Shown here: positions 16,181-25,577 of the stretch, one piece after another | Numbering within the stretch: position 1 is the stretch's first letter | How the letters are laid out: the number at the start of each line of letters is the position of its first letter | Assembly (NCBI GenBank): GCA_030550015.1 | Contig: JAUQQG010000048.1 | Coordinates: forward strand, 1 to 35,327 | From: a bacterium | Lineage (GTDB): Bacteria > Sysuimicrobiota > Sysuimicrobiia > Sysuimicrobiales > Thermofontiviventaceae | Reading direction: 5' to 3' | DNA: 35,327 nucleotides | The notes under the pieces: model-generated | What the model saw: only the letters and a program-made list of their open reading frames with translations | The model's database searches: none | What the model was told of the DNA's origin: nothing | Program-made: the position numbers and the translations under genes

Positions 16181-17070
16181 TGCAGGCGACGAGGGTGAAG
16201 TACAGGACAGAGCGATGGGGCTGGGTCATCCGACGCCCTGAACGGTGGATCCCGCACCTGGTCCTCCTCGCAGGGGTCGTCCTCTTTGTCTTCCCTGTGT
16301 ACGTGGCGATCATCGGCTCGACCCATGACGCGGCCACCATCGCGCGGGGAGAAATGCCCCTGCGCCCCGGTCCTTATCTCGCGACCAACTATGTCCAGGC
16401 ATGGCTTGTGGGAAAGGGAGAGCGGGTAACGGCTTCTCCCGTAGGCCGCATGATGCTGAACAGCCTGATCATGGCCCTCGCCATCGCGACAGGAAAGATC
16501 GCCATCTCCATTCTCTCTGCTTATGCCGTGACCTTCTTTGACTTCCCCTTGCGGATGGTCTTCTTCTGGCTGATTTTCCTCACCCTCATGCTCCCTGTGG
16601 AGGTGCGCATCATCCCCACCTACGCCGTCATGACGAAGCTGGGCCTGATCAACACCTACACGGGCCTCACTGTCCCCCTGATGGCGTCGGCGACGGGGAC
16701 ATTGATCTTCCGCCAGTTCTTCCTCACGGTCCCTGATGAGCTGGTGGAGGCAGCGAAGATCGATGGCGCAGGTCCGCTGCGGTTCTTCTTCTCTATCCTC
16801 CTGCCTATTTCCAGTACAACCATCGCCGCCCTGTTCGTCATCCTGTTCATCTATGGCTGGAACCAATACCTGTGGCCACTTTTGATCACCACCACCGAGG
16901 GCATGCAGACCATTGTCATCGGGATAACCAAGATGATTGGAACTGGAGAGGCCCAAACCGATTGGAACCTCATCATGGCTACCACTGTCCTTGCCATGTT
17001 GCCCCCGACAGCTATCGTCCTCCTCGCCCAGCGCTGGTTTATCAAAGGGCTTACCGAGGGCGAGAAATAA
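16180..17070 (+). CDS. ugpE: Glycerol-3-phosphate ABC transporter permease UgpE
   Basis: A 296-residue partner permease of the MalG/UgpE group. A membrane segment ([20 protein letters not shown]) is followed by the periplasmic loop [20 protein letters not shown] typical of UgpE. The EAA loop is [20 protein letters not shown] (about residue 188). It ends with the MalG-like C-terminus [14 protein letters not shown]. glpK begins 16 bp later. No ATPase gene (ugpC) follows here; the only ATPase of the cluster is at 24050. Confidence 0.96.
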   Translation: MQATRVKYRTERWGWVIRRPERWIPHLVLLAGVVLFVFPVYVAIIGSTHDAATIARGEMPLRPGPYLATNYVQAWLVGKGERVTASPVGRMMLNSLIMALAIATGKIAISILSAYAVTFFDFPLRMVFFWLIFLTLMLPVEVRIIPTYAVMTKLGLINTYTGLTVPLMASATGTLIFRQFFLTVPDELVEAAKIDGAGPLRFFFSILLPISSTTIAALFVILFIYGWNQYLWPLLITTTEGMQTIVIGITKMIGTGEAQTDWNLIMATTVLAMLPPTAIVLLAQRWFIKGLTEGEK

Positions 17071-17086
17071 AGCGAGGAGGATAAGG

Positions 17087-18613
17087 ATGGGAGAGAAGCG
17101 ATACGTCCTGGCGATAGATCAAGGAACTACAGGGACCCGATGTATCATCTTCTCGCACGAGGGGAAACCCGTAGCCGCTTCCTACGAGGAACACAGGCAG
17201 ATCTACCCCCAACCCGGCTGGGTGGAGCATGACCCGATGGAGATCTGGAGTAAAACCCAGAAAGTCATCCGCGAGGCGATGGCGAAGGGGAATGTCCGAG
17301 CGGAAGAGATCGCCGCGATCGGGATCACGAACCAGAGGGAGACCACGATTCTGTGGGACAGGCACACGGGGGAGCCCGTTTACCCCGCCATCGTCTGGCA
17401 AGACACCCGGACGCATCGGATCTGCCAGAGGATCGTCGATGACGGATTCGAGGCGTATATCCGGGAGAACACCGGCCTTGTGAGCGCCACTTACTTTTCC
17501 GGCCCCAAAATCCAATGGATCCTAGACAATGTCCCTACCGTCCGGAAAAGGGCGGAGAAGAGAGAGGTTCTGTTCGGCACTGTTGACACCTGGCTCATCT
17601 GGTGGCTCACTGGGGGGCCGGAGGGTGGCGTGCACGTCACAGACTACACCAATGCCTCCCGGACCATGCTTATGAACCTCCACACGCTCGACTGGGATGA
17701 GGAAATCCTCCGTTACCTCGGTGTCCCTCGTGCCTGTCTCCCTGCAATCCGCCCCTCCAGTGATCGAGAGATCTGGGGATACACGGCCAAGGGTGGACCA
17801 CTCGGTGGAGAAATTCCCGTCTGCGGCGACCTCGGCGACCAGCAGGCCGCCCTGGTCGGCCAAGCGTGTTACACTCCCGGGGAGGCCAAGAACACCTATG
17901 GCACAGGGAACTTCCTCCTCCTCAACACCGGAGACCGCATCGTTCACTCCCGGAGTGGTCTGATTACTACGGTGGCCTACAGCACGGAGGCAGGGAAGTC
18001 CATCTACGCCCTGGAGGGATCCATCGCCGTCACCGGAGCAGCGGTCCAGTGGCTCCGCGACAACCTGGGGATCATCCGGACTGCTGCAGAGACCGAGGAG
18101 ATCGCCCAGTCTGTTGAGGACACGGGAGGAATCTACTTTGTCCCCGCCTTCTCTGGCCTCTTCGCCCCTCACTGGGATATGTATGCCAGGGGCGTGATTG
18201 TGGGCTTGACCCGGTACAGCGACAGGCGGCACCTTGTCCGTGCCACGCTGGAAGCCATCTGCTATCAGACGCGGGAAGTTGTGGAGGCCATGCAAAGAGA
18301 TTCAGGGATCAAGCTCTCTCTCCTTAAGGCCGATGGAGGGGCCGTGGTGAACAACTTCCTTATGCAGCTCCAGGCAGATATCCTGGGCGTACCAGTCATC
18401 CGCCCCGTGGTGCACGAAACAACTTCCCTCGGTGCCGCCTACATGGCTGGCCTGGCTGTAGGCTTCTGGAGAGGCCTTGAGGATCTCCGTACCAACTGGG
18501 CGGTGGATCGAGCGTTCGAACCCCGCTGGAGTGAGGAACGAAGGGAGGAAGGCTACCGTGGCTGGTTGAGGGCGGTGGAACGCGCCCGGGGATGGGTGGA
18601 GAGGAGCGTATAG
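17087..18613 (+). CDS. glpK: Glycerol kinase
   Basis: GlpK phosphorylates glycerol with ATP to sn-glycerol 3-phosphate. The 508-residue product is of normal length. The FGGY-kinase ATP site opens with [20 protein letters not shown], followed by [38 protein letters not shown] and AIVWQDTRT. The second-domain signature [20 protein letters not shown] and the adenosine motif [19 protein letters not shown] are present. The ATG at 17087 follows GAGGAGG; an apparent N-terminal extension of the frame lies inside ugpE and is rejected. No glycerol facilitator (glpF) is seen nearby, so free glycerol probably comes from diester hydrolysis, diffusion, or a transporter encoded elsewhere. Confidence 0.98.
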   Translation: MGEKRYVLAIDQGTTGTRCIIFSHEGKPVAASYEEHRQIYPQPGWVEHDPMEIWSKTQKVIREAMAKGNVRAEEIAAIGITNQRETTILWDRHTGEPVYPAIVWQDTRTHRICQRIVDDGFEAYIRENTGLVSATYFSGPKIQWILDNVPTVRKRAEKREVLFGTVDTWLIWWLTGGPEGGVHVTDYTNASRTMLMNLHTLDWDEEILRYLGVPRACLPAIRPSSDREIWGYTAKGGPLGGEIPVCGDLGDQQAALVGQACYTPGEAKNTYGTGNFLLLNTGDRIVHSRSGLITTVAYSTEAGKSIYALEGSIAVTGAAVQWLRDNLGIIRTAAETEEIAQSVEDTGGIYFVPAFSGLFAPHWDMYARGVIVGLTRYSDRRHLVRATLEAICYQTREVVEAMQRDSGIKLSLLKADGGAVVNNFLMQLQADILGVPVIRPVVHETTSLGAAYMAGLAVGFWRGLEDLRTNWAVDRAFEPRWSEERREEGYRGWLRAVERARGWVERSV

Positions 18614-18615
18614 GG

Positions 18616-19347
18616 ATGGTGGAGTGGCGGAATCTCCCAGGCACAGTGGTCCTGGCGCACCGTGGCGCTGCCCACGCTGCACCCGAGAATACCCTCGCCG
18701 CCTTCGCCCTGGCGCTCTCAGAGGGAGCAGATGGGATCGAGTTCGACGTCCACAGGACCGCCGATGGCCATCTCGTGGTCCTCCACGATGAGGTCGTGGA
18801 CAGAACCACAAACGGTTTCGGCCCCGTTTCCCAGATGACCCTCGAACAGGTTCGGAGCCTCGATGCCGGAAGCTGGTTTGACCCACGGTTCGCCGGGGAG
18901 AAAGTCCCCCTCCTCGAGGAGGTCCTGGAGCTAGCCCGGGGGCATCTCCTTGTGGATATCGAGCTGAAGACATCGGGGATCGAAGCCCAGGTTGTAGAGA
19001 CTGTCCGGAAGTTCCGTATGGCGCCTTCTGTGTTGATCTCCTCCTTCTCTCGCGAGGCGATCTCTGCAGTAAAGGAGATTGCCCCCGAAATCGCTGTGGG
19101 CCTTCTGTCCTTGCATGGAGATCCCTCGGAGGCCCTCTCCCTCGGCGTCCAGGTCTTCCTGCCTTCCGTGGGTGTCCTCTCCAAGGATTGCGTGGAGTCC
19201 TGCCACAGGCAGGGAATCTCCGTCGTCACCTGGACGATTCTCACCGAGCAGGATGCGCGGGAAGCGATCCGCCTCGGCGTAGAAGGGATCATCGCCGATG
19301 ATCCGGTCATGGCACGACGTGCCCTAGAGGAGGAAAGAAACCGGTAA
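18616..19347 (+). CDS. Cytoplasmic glycerophosphodiester phosphodiesterase (UgpQ-like)
   Basis: Hydrolyses glycerophosphodiesters to G3P and an alcohol. The 243-residue GDPD-type TIM barrel has the catalytic LAHRGAAHAAPENTLAAF (metal and catalytic His/Arg/Glu), GADGIEFDVHRTADGHLVVL and HDEVVDRTTNG, then LLVDIELKT with a metal-binding Glu. There is no signal peptide, so it acts inside the cell, as UgpQ does on diesters brought in by Ugp. The ATG at 18616 lies 2 bp after the glpK stop with GAGAGGAG upstream; an in-frame ATG at 18592 would overlap glpK. Its stop overlaps glpD by one base. Confidence 0.95.
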   Translation: MVEWRNLPGTVVLAHRGAAHAAPENTLAAFALALSEGADGIEFDVHRTADGHLVVLHDEVVDRTTNGFGPVSQMTLEQVRSLDAGSWFDPRFAGEKVPLLEEVLELARGHLLVDIELKTSGIEAQVVETVRKFRMAPSVLISSFSREAISAVKEIAPEIAVGLLSLHGDPSEALSLGVQVFLPSVGVLSKDCVESCHRQGISVVTWTILTEQDAREAIRLGVEGIIADDPVMARRALEEERNR

Positions 19348-21020
19348 TGGAGCTCTCTAGTAGGACTCGACGGGAGCACTGGAACCGCCTCCGCGAGGGG
19401 GTGGACGTTCTTGTCATAGGGGGAGGGATCACCGGGGCTGGTGTGGCCCTGGATGCAGCCACCCGCGGCCTCGTAGTCGGACTCGTCGAGGCACACGACT
19501 TTGCCAGCGGCACGAGCAGTCGCTCCACGAAGCTGATTCATGGCGGGATCCGCTACATCCCTCAGCTTCACCTGAGCCTGGTGCGGGAGGCCCTACGTGA
19601 GAGGCAGATCCTGATGCACATCGCCCCTTACCTAGTCCATCCTCTCTCCTTCCTCGTCCCCCTCTACGAGGATCTGCAGAGGCCCCTCGGTCTCCCCCTC
19701 CCAGCGGCTCTTCGGCCCATCATGCCCGCCGCCGTCGGCCTTGGCCTCTGGATGTACGATGTGTTAGCAGGCAGGGACGACCTTCCCCCTCACCGGCATG
19801 TCTCTGTAGAGGAAGCGCGTCGCCTCGTTCCGACCCTCCGGCCTGAACGCCTCCGGGGGGGCTACATGTACGCGGATGCGCAGACCGATGATGTCCGCCT
19901 GACCCTTGCTGTGCTCCGTACCGCCGCGCGCCATGGTGCCTGGATCGTTAATTATGCACGAGTCGCGGGCCTCTTGGAAGAACACGGACGGGTAAGGGGG
20001 GCGAGGGTACGCGATGAGCTGACCGGTGAGGTGATCGAGGTTCCTGCTGGCCATGTGATCAATGCCACGGGGGTGTGGGCTGAGGAGATCGCCAGGATGA
20101 CAGGCAATGCCCCGTTCTCCATCCACCACAGCAAGGGCTCCCACCTCATCGTGCGCAGGGATCGCCTGGGCCTTGGGGAGACCGCCCTGGTCATCCCGGA
20201 GACGACCGATGGCCGCCTCGCCTTCGTCGTCCCATGGGGAGAGTACGCCATTGTGGGGACCACAGACGAAACCTACCGGGGAGACCTCTCCCGCCTCACG
20301 GTGACGCATGAGGAGGTGGACTACCTCCTCTACCACGTCAACAGGTTCATGGAGGTCAACCTGACACCTCGAGACGTCCTAGGAGTCTATGCAGGCCTCC
20401 GACCGCTCATCAGCGCACCCGGGAAGTCCTCGGCCGCCCTCTCCAGGAGCCACGCAGTCATTCCGGGCCCCCAGGGTTTCCTCTCCATTATCGGGGGCAA
20501 GCTCACCACCTATCGGAAGATGGCCCAGGATACTGTCGACCTTCTGCTCCGCCGAATGGGACAGTACAGGCCCTGCAGGACAGAGGAGGTCCTCCTGGAC
20601 GGTTCAGAAAACTATGCGGAGGCGAGGCAGCTCCTGGAAGGGAGTGCACGGCAGTTCGAATGGGAACCGGGCATTGTGGACCGACTCCTCCGGGCGTACG
20701 GGGACAGGGCCCTCCTCATTCAAGCCATCGCGGTGGAGCGCCCCCGGCTTGGACGGCCCCTGATCCCAGGGGTTCCTGTCCTCGGCGCAGAGATTGCCTT
20801 CATAGTGCGCCACGAGATGGCCGTGCGCCTCGCCGACGTCCTGTTCATCCGAACTCCCCTTGCGATCCTGGCCTTGCGGGAACTGCCTGAGACTGTAGAG
20901 TGCGCAGCGGAGATCATGGGCGAGGAACTGGGGTGGTCTGCTGAGGAAACGCGGAAGCAGATTGAGGAAGTGCACATGCAAATCCAGCTTGCCCTTGGAT
21001 GGGCTCCCCGGGATACTTAG
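19347..21020 (+). CDS. glpD: Aerobic-type glycerol-3-phosphate dehydrogenase GlpD
   Basis: An FAD enzyme at the membrane that oxidises G3P to dihydroxyacetone phosphate and passes electrons to the quinone pool. The 557-residue product carries the Rossmann motif VLVIGGGITGAGVALDAATR (about 23-42), the GlpD signature ASGTSSRSTKLIHGGIRYI, NATGVWAEEIARMTG, KGSHLIVRRD, and GKLTTYRKMAQ. A C-terminal helical domain follows. The ATG overlaps the previous stop (TAATG). Together with the menaquinone genes at 8608-10502 the electron acceptor is probably menaquinone, which is inference. Confidence 0.98.
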   Translation: MELSSRTRREHWNRLREGVDVLVIGGGITGAGVALDAATRGLVVGLVEAHDFASGTSSRSTKLIHGGIRYIPQLHLSLVREALRERQILMHIAPYLVHPLSFLVPLYEDLQRPLGLPLPAALRPIMPAAVGLGLWMYDVLAGRDDLPPHRHVSVEEARRLVPTLRPERLRGGYMYADAQTDDVRLTLAVLRTAARHGAWIVNYARVAGLLEEHGRVRGARVRDELTGEVIEVPAGHVINATGVWAEEIARMTGNAPFSIHHSKGSHLIVRRDRLGLGETALVIPETTDGRLAFVVPWGEYAIVGTTDETYRGDLSRLTVTHEEVDYLLYHVNRFMEVNLTPRDVLGVYAGLRPLISAPGKSSAALSRSHAVIPGPQGFLSIIGGKLTTYRKMAQDTVDLLLRRMGQYRPCRTEEVLLDGSENYAEARQLLEGSARQFEWEPGIVDRLLRAYGDRALLIQAIAVERPRLGRPLIPGVPVLGAEIAFIVRHEMAVRLADVLFIRTPLAILALRELPETVECAAEIMGEELGWSAEETRKQIEEVHMQIQLALGWAPRDT

Positions 21021-21120
21021 AGAGCTCAGACGAGGGCTGCCCGGACTATGGGGGGTGGGACATGGGTCACAAAAAGAGCACAGGCATGCGTGAAGGCTTT
21101 TCGTGAGAGGAGGAAGAACC

Positions 21121-22308
21121 ATGGGAGGACGCATGTCAGAGAACTTTGACCAACGCATTTGGGACGTCCAGCTCACCCGAAGGGAGCTGCTCCGAATAGG
21201 GTTCGGCGCGGCAGGGAGCGTGGTGCTGCTTTCGTTGCTGGAAGCCACAGGAAGCGCTGTCGCAGCACCCAAGCTCCCGCGCTCCGCTGCCGAGATTGGC
21301 GGCCTGGAGAAGCTGATCGCCGAAGCCAAGAAGGAGGGGACGCTCAACACCATCGCCCTCCCTCCAGACTGGGCGAACTACGGCGAGATCATGCAGCGGT
21401 TCACCCAAAAGTACGGGATCAAGATCAATAACGCATCTCCCAACGCCAGCTCGGCAGAGGAGCTTCAGGCGGTACGTTCCCTGAAGGGGCAGAAGCGTGC
21501 TCCTGATGTCTTGGACATCGGGCCCTCCTTTGCCATCCAAGGGAAGCAGGAGGGGTTGTTCGCACCCTATAAGGTGTCCACCTGGGACACCATCCCTGCC
21601 AGCATGAAGGATCCTGATGGGTACTGGGTTGGCGACTACTTCGGGGTGATCGCCTTCGGTATCAACAGGAACGTGGTGAAGACCGTCCCGAAACGATGGA
21701 CGGACCTCAGGAAGCCAGAGTACAAGGGAAAGGTGGCGTTGAACGGTGACCCTCGGCGGGCGGCGGCGGCCTTCGCTGGGGTTTGGGCGGCGGCCCTCGC
21801 CAACGGGGGATCGCTGGATGACATCACCCCTGGAATCGAATTCTTCGCGGAGCTCAAGAGGCTCGGGAACTTCATCCCCGTAGATGCCACTCCGGCCACG
21901 GTCCAGAGCGGCCAGACCCCCATCACGGTGGATTGGGATTACCTCCAACTCGGCTACAGCAAGGAGTTTAGCGGGAAGCTGACCTGGGAGGTCCAGATCC
22001 CTGAGGACGGGATCTTTGGAAACTACTATTGCCAGGCCATCAGCGCGTACGCTCCCAATCCACACGCAGCGCGCCTGTGGGAGGAGTTTCTCTACTCCGA
22101 TGAAGGGCAGATCCTCTGGTTGAAGGGGTTCGCCCACCCTGCCAGGTTTGAGGACCTCCTGCGTCGAAACGTCATCCCCAAAGACCTCTTGGCCAAGCTA
22201 CCCCCTGCGGAGCCCTACAAACGCGTTCGGTTCCCCACGGTGGAGCAGACCAAGAAGGCCCAGGAGGTGGTTGCAAAGCTCTGGGGGCCCAAGGTAACGG
22301 GACAGTAG
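21121..22308 (+). CDS. ABC transporter substrate-binding protein, Tat-type signal (PotD/AfuA-like)
   Basis: A 395-residue binding protein. Near residue 20-30 it has a twin-arginine motif (LTRRELLRIGFG) followed by a hydrophobic stretch and AVAAP, so it is probably exported folded by the Tat system. The mature part matches the large extracellular binding-protein group that includes PotD, AfuA and phosphonate binders (EKLIAEAKKEGTLNTIALP, DVLDIGPSFAIQGKQEGLFA, YWVGDYFGVIAFGINRNVVK, then a PKRWTDLRKPEYKGKVAL stretch). The ligand cannot be read; a glycerol-phosphate compound is suggested by its place right after glpD (100 bp). The ATG at 21121 has AGGAGG 8 nt upstream; 21133 also has a ribosome site. 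Confidence 0.9.
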   Translation: MGGRMSENFDQRIWDVQLTRRELLRIGFGAAGSVVLLSLLEATGSAVAAPKLPRSAAEIGGLEKLIAEAKKEGTLNTIALPPDWANYGEIMQRFTQKYGIKINNASPNASSAEELQAVRSLKGQKRAPDVLDIGPSFAIQGKQEGLFAPYKVSTWDTIPASMKDPDGYWVGDYFGVIAFGINRNVVKTVPKRWTDLRKPEYKGKVALNGDPRRAAAAFAGVWAAALANGGSLDDITPGIEFFAELKRLGNFIPVDATPATVQSGQTPITVDWDYLQLGYSKEFSGKLTWEVQIPEDGIFGNYYCQAISAYAPNPHAARLWEEFLYSDEGQILWLKGFAHPARFEDLLRRNVIPKDLLAKLPPAEPYKRVRFPTVEQTKKAQEVVAKLWGPKVTGQ

Positions 22309-22374
22309 GGGAAATGAGGGGAGGCACAAGATCTCGTGTCTCCCCTCCTCCCTGGCCTGTGGAGGTGAGAGAAC

Positions 22375-23265
22375 ATCGCGAGCAGGAATATCCACCAGAC
22401 GCAGCCAAGGCGGCGCCAGAGAAGGGATCGCTTTACGACGTGGCTCTGGGTGGTGCCCTTCTTTGCCTACGTGGGGGCTTTCCTTCTCCTTCCCTCGGCG
22501 GCGGTCCTTGTAGGTGCCTTCCGCGACCCCGAAGGACACTGGACGCTCCGCTACATTGCAGCAATCTTCGAGGGGCAGTACCTTCGCGCCTTCCTCAACA
22601 GCGTGGAGATTAGCGCTGTCACGGCACTCGGTGGGGGGATCTTCGGGTTCCTCGTGGCCTACGCCGCGGTGACAGGCGGCCCCCGGTGGGTCCGGCCTGC
22701 CCTGACCACCTTCTCCGGGGTAGCCGCGAATTTCGCAGGGGTCCCACTGGCGTTCGCCTTCATCGCCACACTTGGGACAACAGGTCTCATCACCCAACTC
22801 CTGCGTTCGCTCTTCGGACTGGACCTTTATGCCCACGGCTTCACGCTCTTCTCATTCACCGGTCTTTCCCTTACCTACCTCTACTTCCAGCTCCCTTTGA
22901 TGATTCTGATCATCACACCAGCAATTGACGGAATGCGGCGCGAATGGTGGGAGGCTGCAGCAAACCTGGGAGCTACAGACCTACAGTACTGGCGATACAT
23001 CGGACTCCCTGTCCTCCTGCCTTCCCTCCTCGGAGCAATGGTCCTCCTGTTTGGGAACGCTTTCGCCGCCTACGCCACTCCATACGCCCTTACCTCCGGT
23101 GTTGTGAACCTTGTTACCATGCAGATTGGGAATGTCTTGCAGGGGAACGTCCTCTCCGATCCTCAGCTTGGGCAGGCGCTGGCCGTGGGGATGATCGTCG
23201 TCATCTCGTTCTCAATGTCGCTCTACACCTTCTTGCAACGGCGGACGGCGAGGTGGTTGCGGTGA
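22375..23265 (+). CDS. ABC transporter permease 1 of the second importer (possible AUC start)
   Basis: An inner-membrane permease of the PotB/FbpB type. Membrane segments include VVPFFAYVGAFLLLPSAAVL and FAGVPLAFAFIATLG. The EAA loop is WWEAAANLGATDLQYWRYIG. The frame opens at 22369 after a stop and contains no ATG, GTG, TTG or CTG before the GTG pair at 22450/22453. An excellent ribosome site GGAGGTGA (22361-22368) lies six bases before an ATC at 22375, which would give a 296-residue protein with a normal basic cytoplasmic N-terminus (IASRNIHQTQPRRRQRRDRF). A start at GTG 22450 has no ribosome site and begins inside the first helix. The AUC start is therefore my choice, with a sequencing error as the main alternative. 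It overlaps the next permease by 4 bp. Confidence 0.8.
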   Translation: MASRNIHQTQPRRRQRRDRFTTWLWVVPFFAYVGAFLLLPSAAVLVGAFRDPEGHWTLRYIAAIFEGQYLRAFLNSVEISAVTALGGGIFGFLVAYAAVTGGPRWVRPALTTFSGVAANFAGVPLAFAFIATLGTTGLITQLLRSLFGLDLYAHGFTLFSFTGLSLTYLYFQLPLMILIITPAIDGMRREWWEAAANLGATDLQYWRYIGLPVLLPSLLGAMVLLFGNAFAAYATPYALTSGVVNLVTMQIGNVLQGNVLSDPQLGQALAVGMIVVISFSMSLYTFLQRRTARWLR

Positions 23266-24050
23266 GGAGAGGACGTTCCTTTTGGGGGAGTTTCTGGTTG
23301 CTCCTCGGGGTTCTCTACTTCACCGTGCCCCTCCTGGCCACGGCGGAGTTCAGCCTTCGCGCGGGCCCAGGACGCTATACCTTCTCTAGCTACCTTACGA
23401 TCTTGGAAGATCCGCAGTTCCGAGCTAGTTTCCAGCTCTCCCTCGGCCTTGCCTTGGAGACCATCGTCCTCACTCTGGCCCTCTTGGTCCCCACGGCGTA
23501 CTGGGTCCACCTCCGCCTGCCACGGCTCCGCCCTGTGGTAGATTTCCTCTCCATCCTCCCGTTCGTTGTCCCTCCCATCGTCCTGGTGGTCGGCCTCCTG
23601 GCCGTCTACCGCGGGGCTCCGGAGTTCTTCATTGGAACACCCCAGGTCCTCGTTGCTGGCTACGTGATTCTCACCATGCCATATGTATACCGTTCCCTTG
23701 ACGTAGGGTTGCGGGCAGTGGACATCCGCACATTGACGGAAGCAGCCCAGAGCCTTGGCGCGAACTGGAGACAGGTTCTCCTCTGGGTGATCCTCCCCAA
23801 CATTCGCGCTGCGGTGCTCAGCGGGGGCTTGCTAACCCTGACCATCGTCATGGGGGAGTTCACGATGGCCAACGTCATGCTCTTCTATACCTTCCCCGTA
23901 TATATGAACTACATCGGGGAGACCCACGCCACCCCTGCTGCTGCCCTGACCCTTATCAGTTTCACCATCACCTGGGCTGCTATGCTTGGAATTCTCTTTC
24001 TTGAACGCCAGCTCGGCGGGCGCCAGGTGCAAATCGGGGGTGCACGCTGA
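23262..24050 (+). CDS. ABC transporter permease 2 of the second importer
   Basis: A 262-residue PotC/FbpB-type permease. It opens with a membrane helix (SFWGSFWLLLGVLYFTVPLL), has further helices around SILPFVVPPIVLVVGLLAVY, and carries the EAA loop TEAAQSLGANWRQVLLWVIL. GEFTMANVMLFYTFPVYMNY is typical of the group. The GTG at 23262 overlaps the previous stop (GTGA) and follows AGGTGG; the longer upstream frame lies inside permease 1 and is rejected. The stop overlaps the ATPase start by one base. Confidence 0.92.
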   Translation: MRRGRSFWGSFWLLLGVLYFTVPLLATAEFSLRAGPGRYTFSSYLTILEDPQFRASFQLSLGLALETIVLTLALLVPTAYWVHLRLPRLRPVVDFLSILPFVVPPIVLVVGLLAVYRGAPEFFIGTPQVLVAGYVILTMPYVYRSLDVGLRAVDIRTLTEAAQSLGANWRQVLLWVILPNIRAAVLSGGLLTLTIVMGEFTMANVMLFYTFPVYMNYIGETHATPAAALTLISFTITWAAMLGILFLERQLGGRQVQIGGAR

Positions 24051-25105
24051 TGGCATACCTGGAGATCGTTGGCATCCGGAAGACATTTGGAGAAGTCGTC
24101 GCCCTCGACGAGGTAACCCTCTCCATCGAACGAGGCGAGTTCTTTACCTTACTCGGTCCGAGCGGGTGCGGCAAGACGACGTTGCTTCGGATCGTCGCAG
24201 GCTTCGAGACCCCTGACCGGGGAAGCGTACAACTTGAGGGCGAAGAGATCACAGAGGTCCCACCCAACCGAAGGAACATGGGGATGGTCTTTCAGGCCTA
24301 CAGTCTCTTTCCGAATATGACGGCGGAGGAGAACGTGGAGTTCGGCCTGCGCGTCCGGGGATGGCCGGCGGCGGAGAGGGCCCGTCGCGTGGCGGAACTA
24401 TTTGATCTCATCGGTCTCTCCGCGGCCAGGAAGCGTTACCCGTTCCAGCTCTCTGGAGGGGAACAGCAGCGTGTTGCCCTGGCTCGCGCGCTGGCCATCG
24501 AGCCGAAGGTCCTCCTCCTAGACGAGCCGCTCTCCGCGCTCGATGCAAAGATCCGCGTCCAGCTGCGCGAGGAGATCCGGGCCATCCAGAAACGGCTGGG
24601 GATCACCACCCTGTACGTCACCCACGACCAGGAGGAGGCGATGGCGATCTCAGACCGGGTGGCCGTCCTTTCCCACGGTCGGATCGAGCAGATCGGCCCT
24701 CCTGCCGAGATCTACGAGAATCCTTTGACTCCCTTCGTTGCCAGCTTTGTAGGAACGATGAACCGCCTAGAGGGAACGGTGCAAGATGGACGGGAAGGCC
24801 TTGTGAACTACCGCGGGATACAGCTCCGCGTAAACGCTGCCCGGGGTCGGGATCCTGGAACCAGAGTCTTCGTGTTCATTCGCCCGGAGGTCGTGGAGGT
24901 TCGTCTGGTAGGGGAGGGAGATGGCCTCAAGGGGAGAATTTTCTCTCAGTCGTTCATGGGTCCGGTCACGCGGTTGCGGATCGCCCTCGACCAAGGTGGG
25001 GAACTCATCGCAGATATTCCCAGCGCCCGGGCGAAGGCATTAACAATGGGCATGGAGGTCATTGCGACCTTCCCCCCTGATGCTGCAGGGATTCTGAATA
25101 TCTAA
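24050..25105 (+). CDS. ABC transporter ATP-binding protein (PotA/FbpC-like)
   Basis: The 351-residue ATPase has all motifs: Walker A GPSGCGKTT (36-44), Q-loop VFQAYSLFPNMTAEENVEFG, signature LSGGEQQRVALARAL (134-148), Walker B LLLDEPLSALD (155-165) and the switch His in YVTHDQEEAMAI. A C-terminal TOBE-type regulatory region follows (about 240-351; NRLEGTV, FVFIRPEVVEV). The sequence looks most like the spermidine/iron/phosphonate subgroup, matching the second importer. It is the only ATPase gene in the 12-kb cluster, so it may also drive UgpAE, which lack a UgpC; in other bacteria one ATPase can serve several importers. This sharing is inference. Confidence 0.95.
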   Translation: MAYLEIVGIRKTFGEVVALDEVTLSIERGEFFTLLGPSGCGKTTLLRIVAGFETPDRGSVQLEGEEITEVPPNRRNMGMVFQAYSLFPNMTAEENVEFGLRVRGWPAAERARRVAELFDLIGLSAARKRYPFQLSGGEQQRVALARALAIEPKVLLLDEPLSALDAKIRVQLREEIRAIQKRLGITTLYVTHDQEEAMAISDRVAVLSHGRIEQIGPPAEIYENPLTPFVASFVGTMNRLEGTVQDGREGLVNYRGIQLRVNAARGRDPGTRVFVFIRPEVVEVRLVGEGDGLKGRIFSQSFMGPVTRLRIALDQGGELIADIPSARAKALTMGMEVIATFPPDAAGILNI

Positions 25106-25166
25106 AAAATCATTTCAGCAAAACCCTCGACCGCGATTTTGCCTAGTACTGGACAGTCTGAGAGAA

Positions 25167-25577
25167 ATGCGAACAACACTTCTTCCAGCGCTCTTCATCC
25201 TCCTTTTATGGGGAACTTGGCCGCTGTTCGCGAAGGTCTCTGTGGGCCGCCTGGGGATGCCGGCGCTCTTCTGGTCCCAGGTCTCCGGGCTCCTGGTGGT
25301 AGGACTCTACCTCCTCTGGACGCGCCATGCGTGGGTAGTAAATGATCCCGTCGGATTCGCAGCAAGCGTCCTGGGCGGGGTCACTGTCGCGACCGGCTCC
25401 CTCCTCTTCTACCACCTCCTCCGCAAGCATCCTACGGCGGTGATCGTCTTCCTCACAGGGTTATACCCTGTCGTCTCCCTCCTCCTGGCCTGGCTCCTGC
25501 TCCACGAGCGCGTCTCTGCGGTACAGATGGCGGGGATCCTCCTGGCCCTCGCAGCCCTCATCCTCCTCACACGCTAA
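25167..25577 (+). CDS. Half-size EamA-type (drug/metabolite superfamily) membrane protein
   Basis: A 136-residue protein made almost wholly of membrane segments, about five (PALFILLLWGTWPLFAKVSV, LFWSQVSGLLVVGLYLLW, GFAASVLGGVTVATGSLLFY, TAVIVFLTGLYPVVSLLLAW, QMAGILLALAALILL). The last two carry the EamA hallmark (ALYP-like GLYPVVSLLLAWLLLHERVS). It corresponds to one half of a normal ten-helix EamA transporter and would work as a dimer. The substrate is unknown. It starts 61 bp after the ATPase on the same strand; only an AT-rich weak hairpin (25118-25142) separates them, so it may or may not belong to the glp transcript. The start has no strong ribosome site. Confidence 0.85.
   Translation: MRTTLLPALFILLLWGTWPLFAKVSVGRLGMPALFWSQVSGLLVVGLYLLWTRHAWVVNDPVGFAASVLGGVTVATGSLLFYHLLRKHPTAVIVFLTGLYPVVSLLLAWLLLHERVSAVQMAGILLALAALILLTR

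Noticed and set aside
16937-17086. N-terminal extension of glycerol kinase
   Set aside because: It overlaps ugpE and precedes the normal GlpK start [13 protein letters not shown].
22944-23261. N-terminal extension of permease 2
   Set aside because: It lies inside permease 1; the GTG at 23262 overlaps the preceding stop and has a ribosome site.
25118-25142. GCAAAA/TTTTGC hairpin after the ABC ATPase as a terminator
   Set aside because: The stem is only 6 bp, AT-rich with a 13-nt loop, and no T-run follows.
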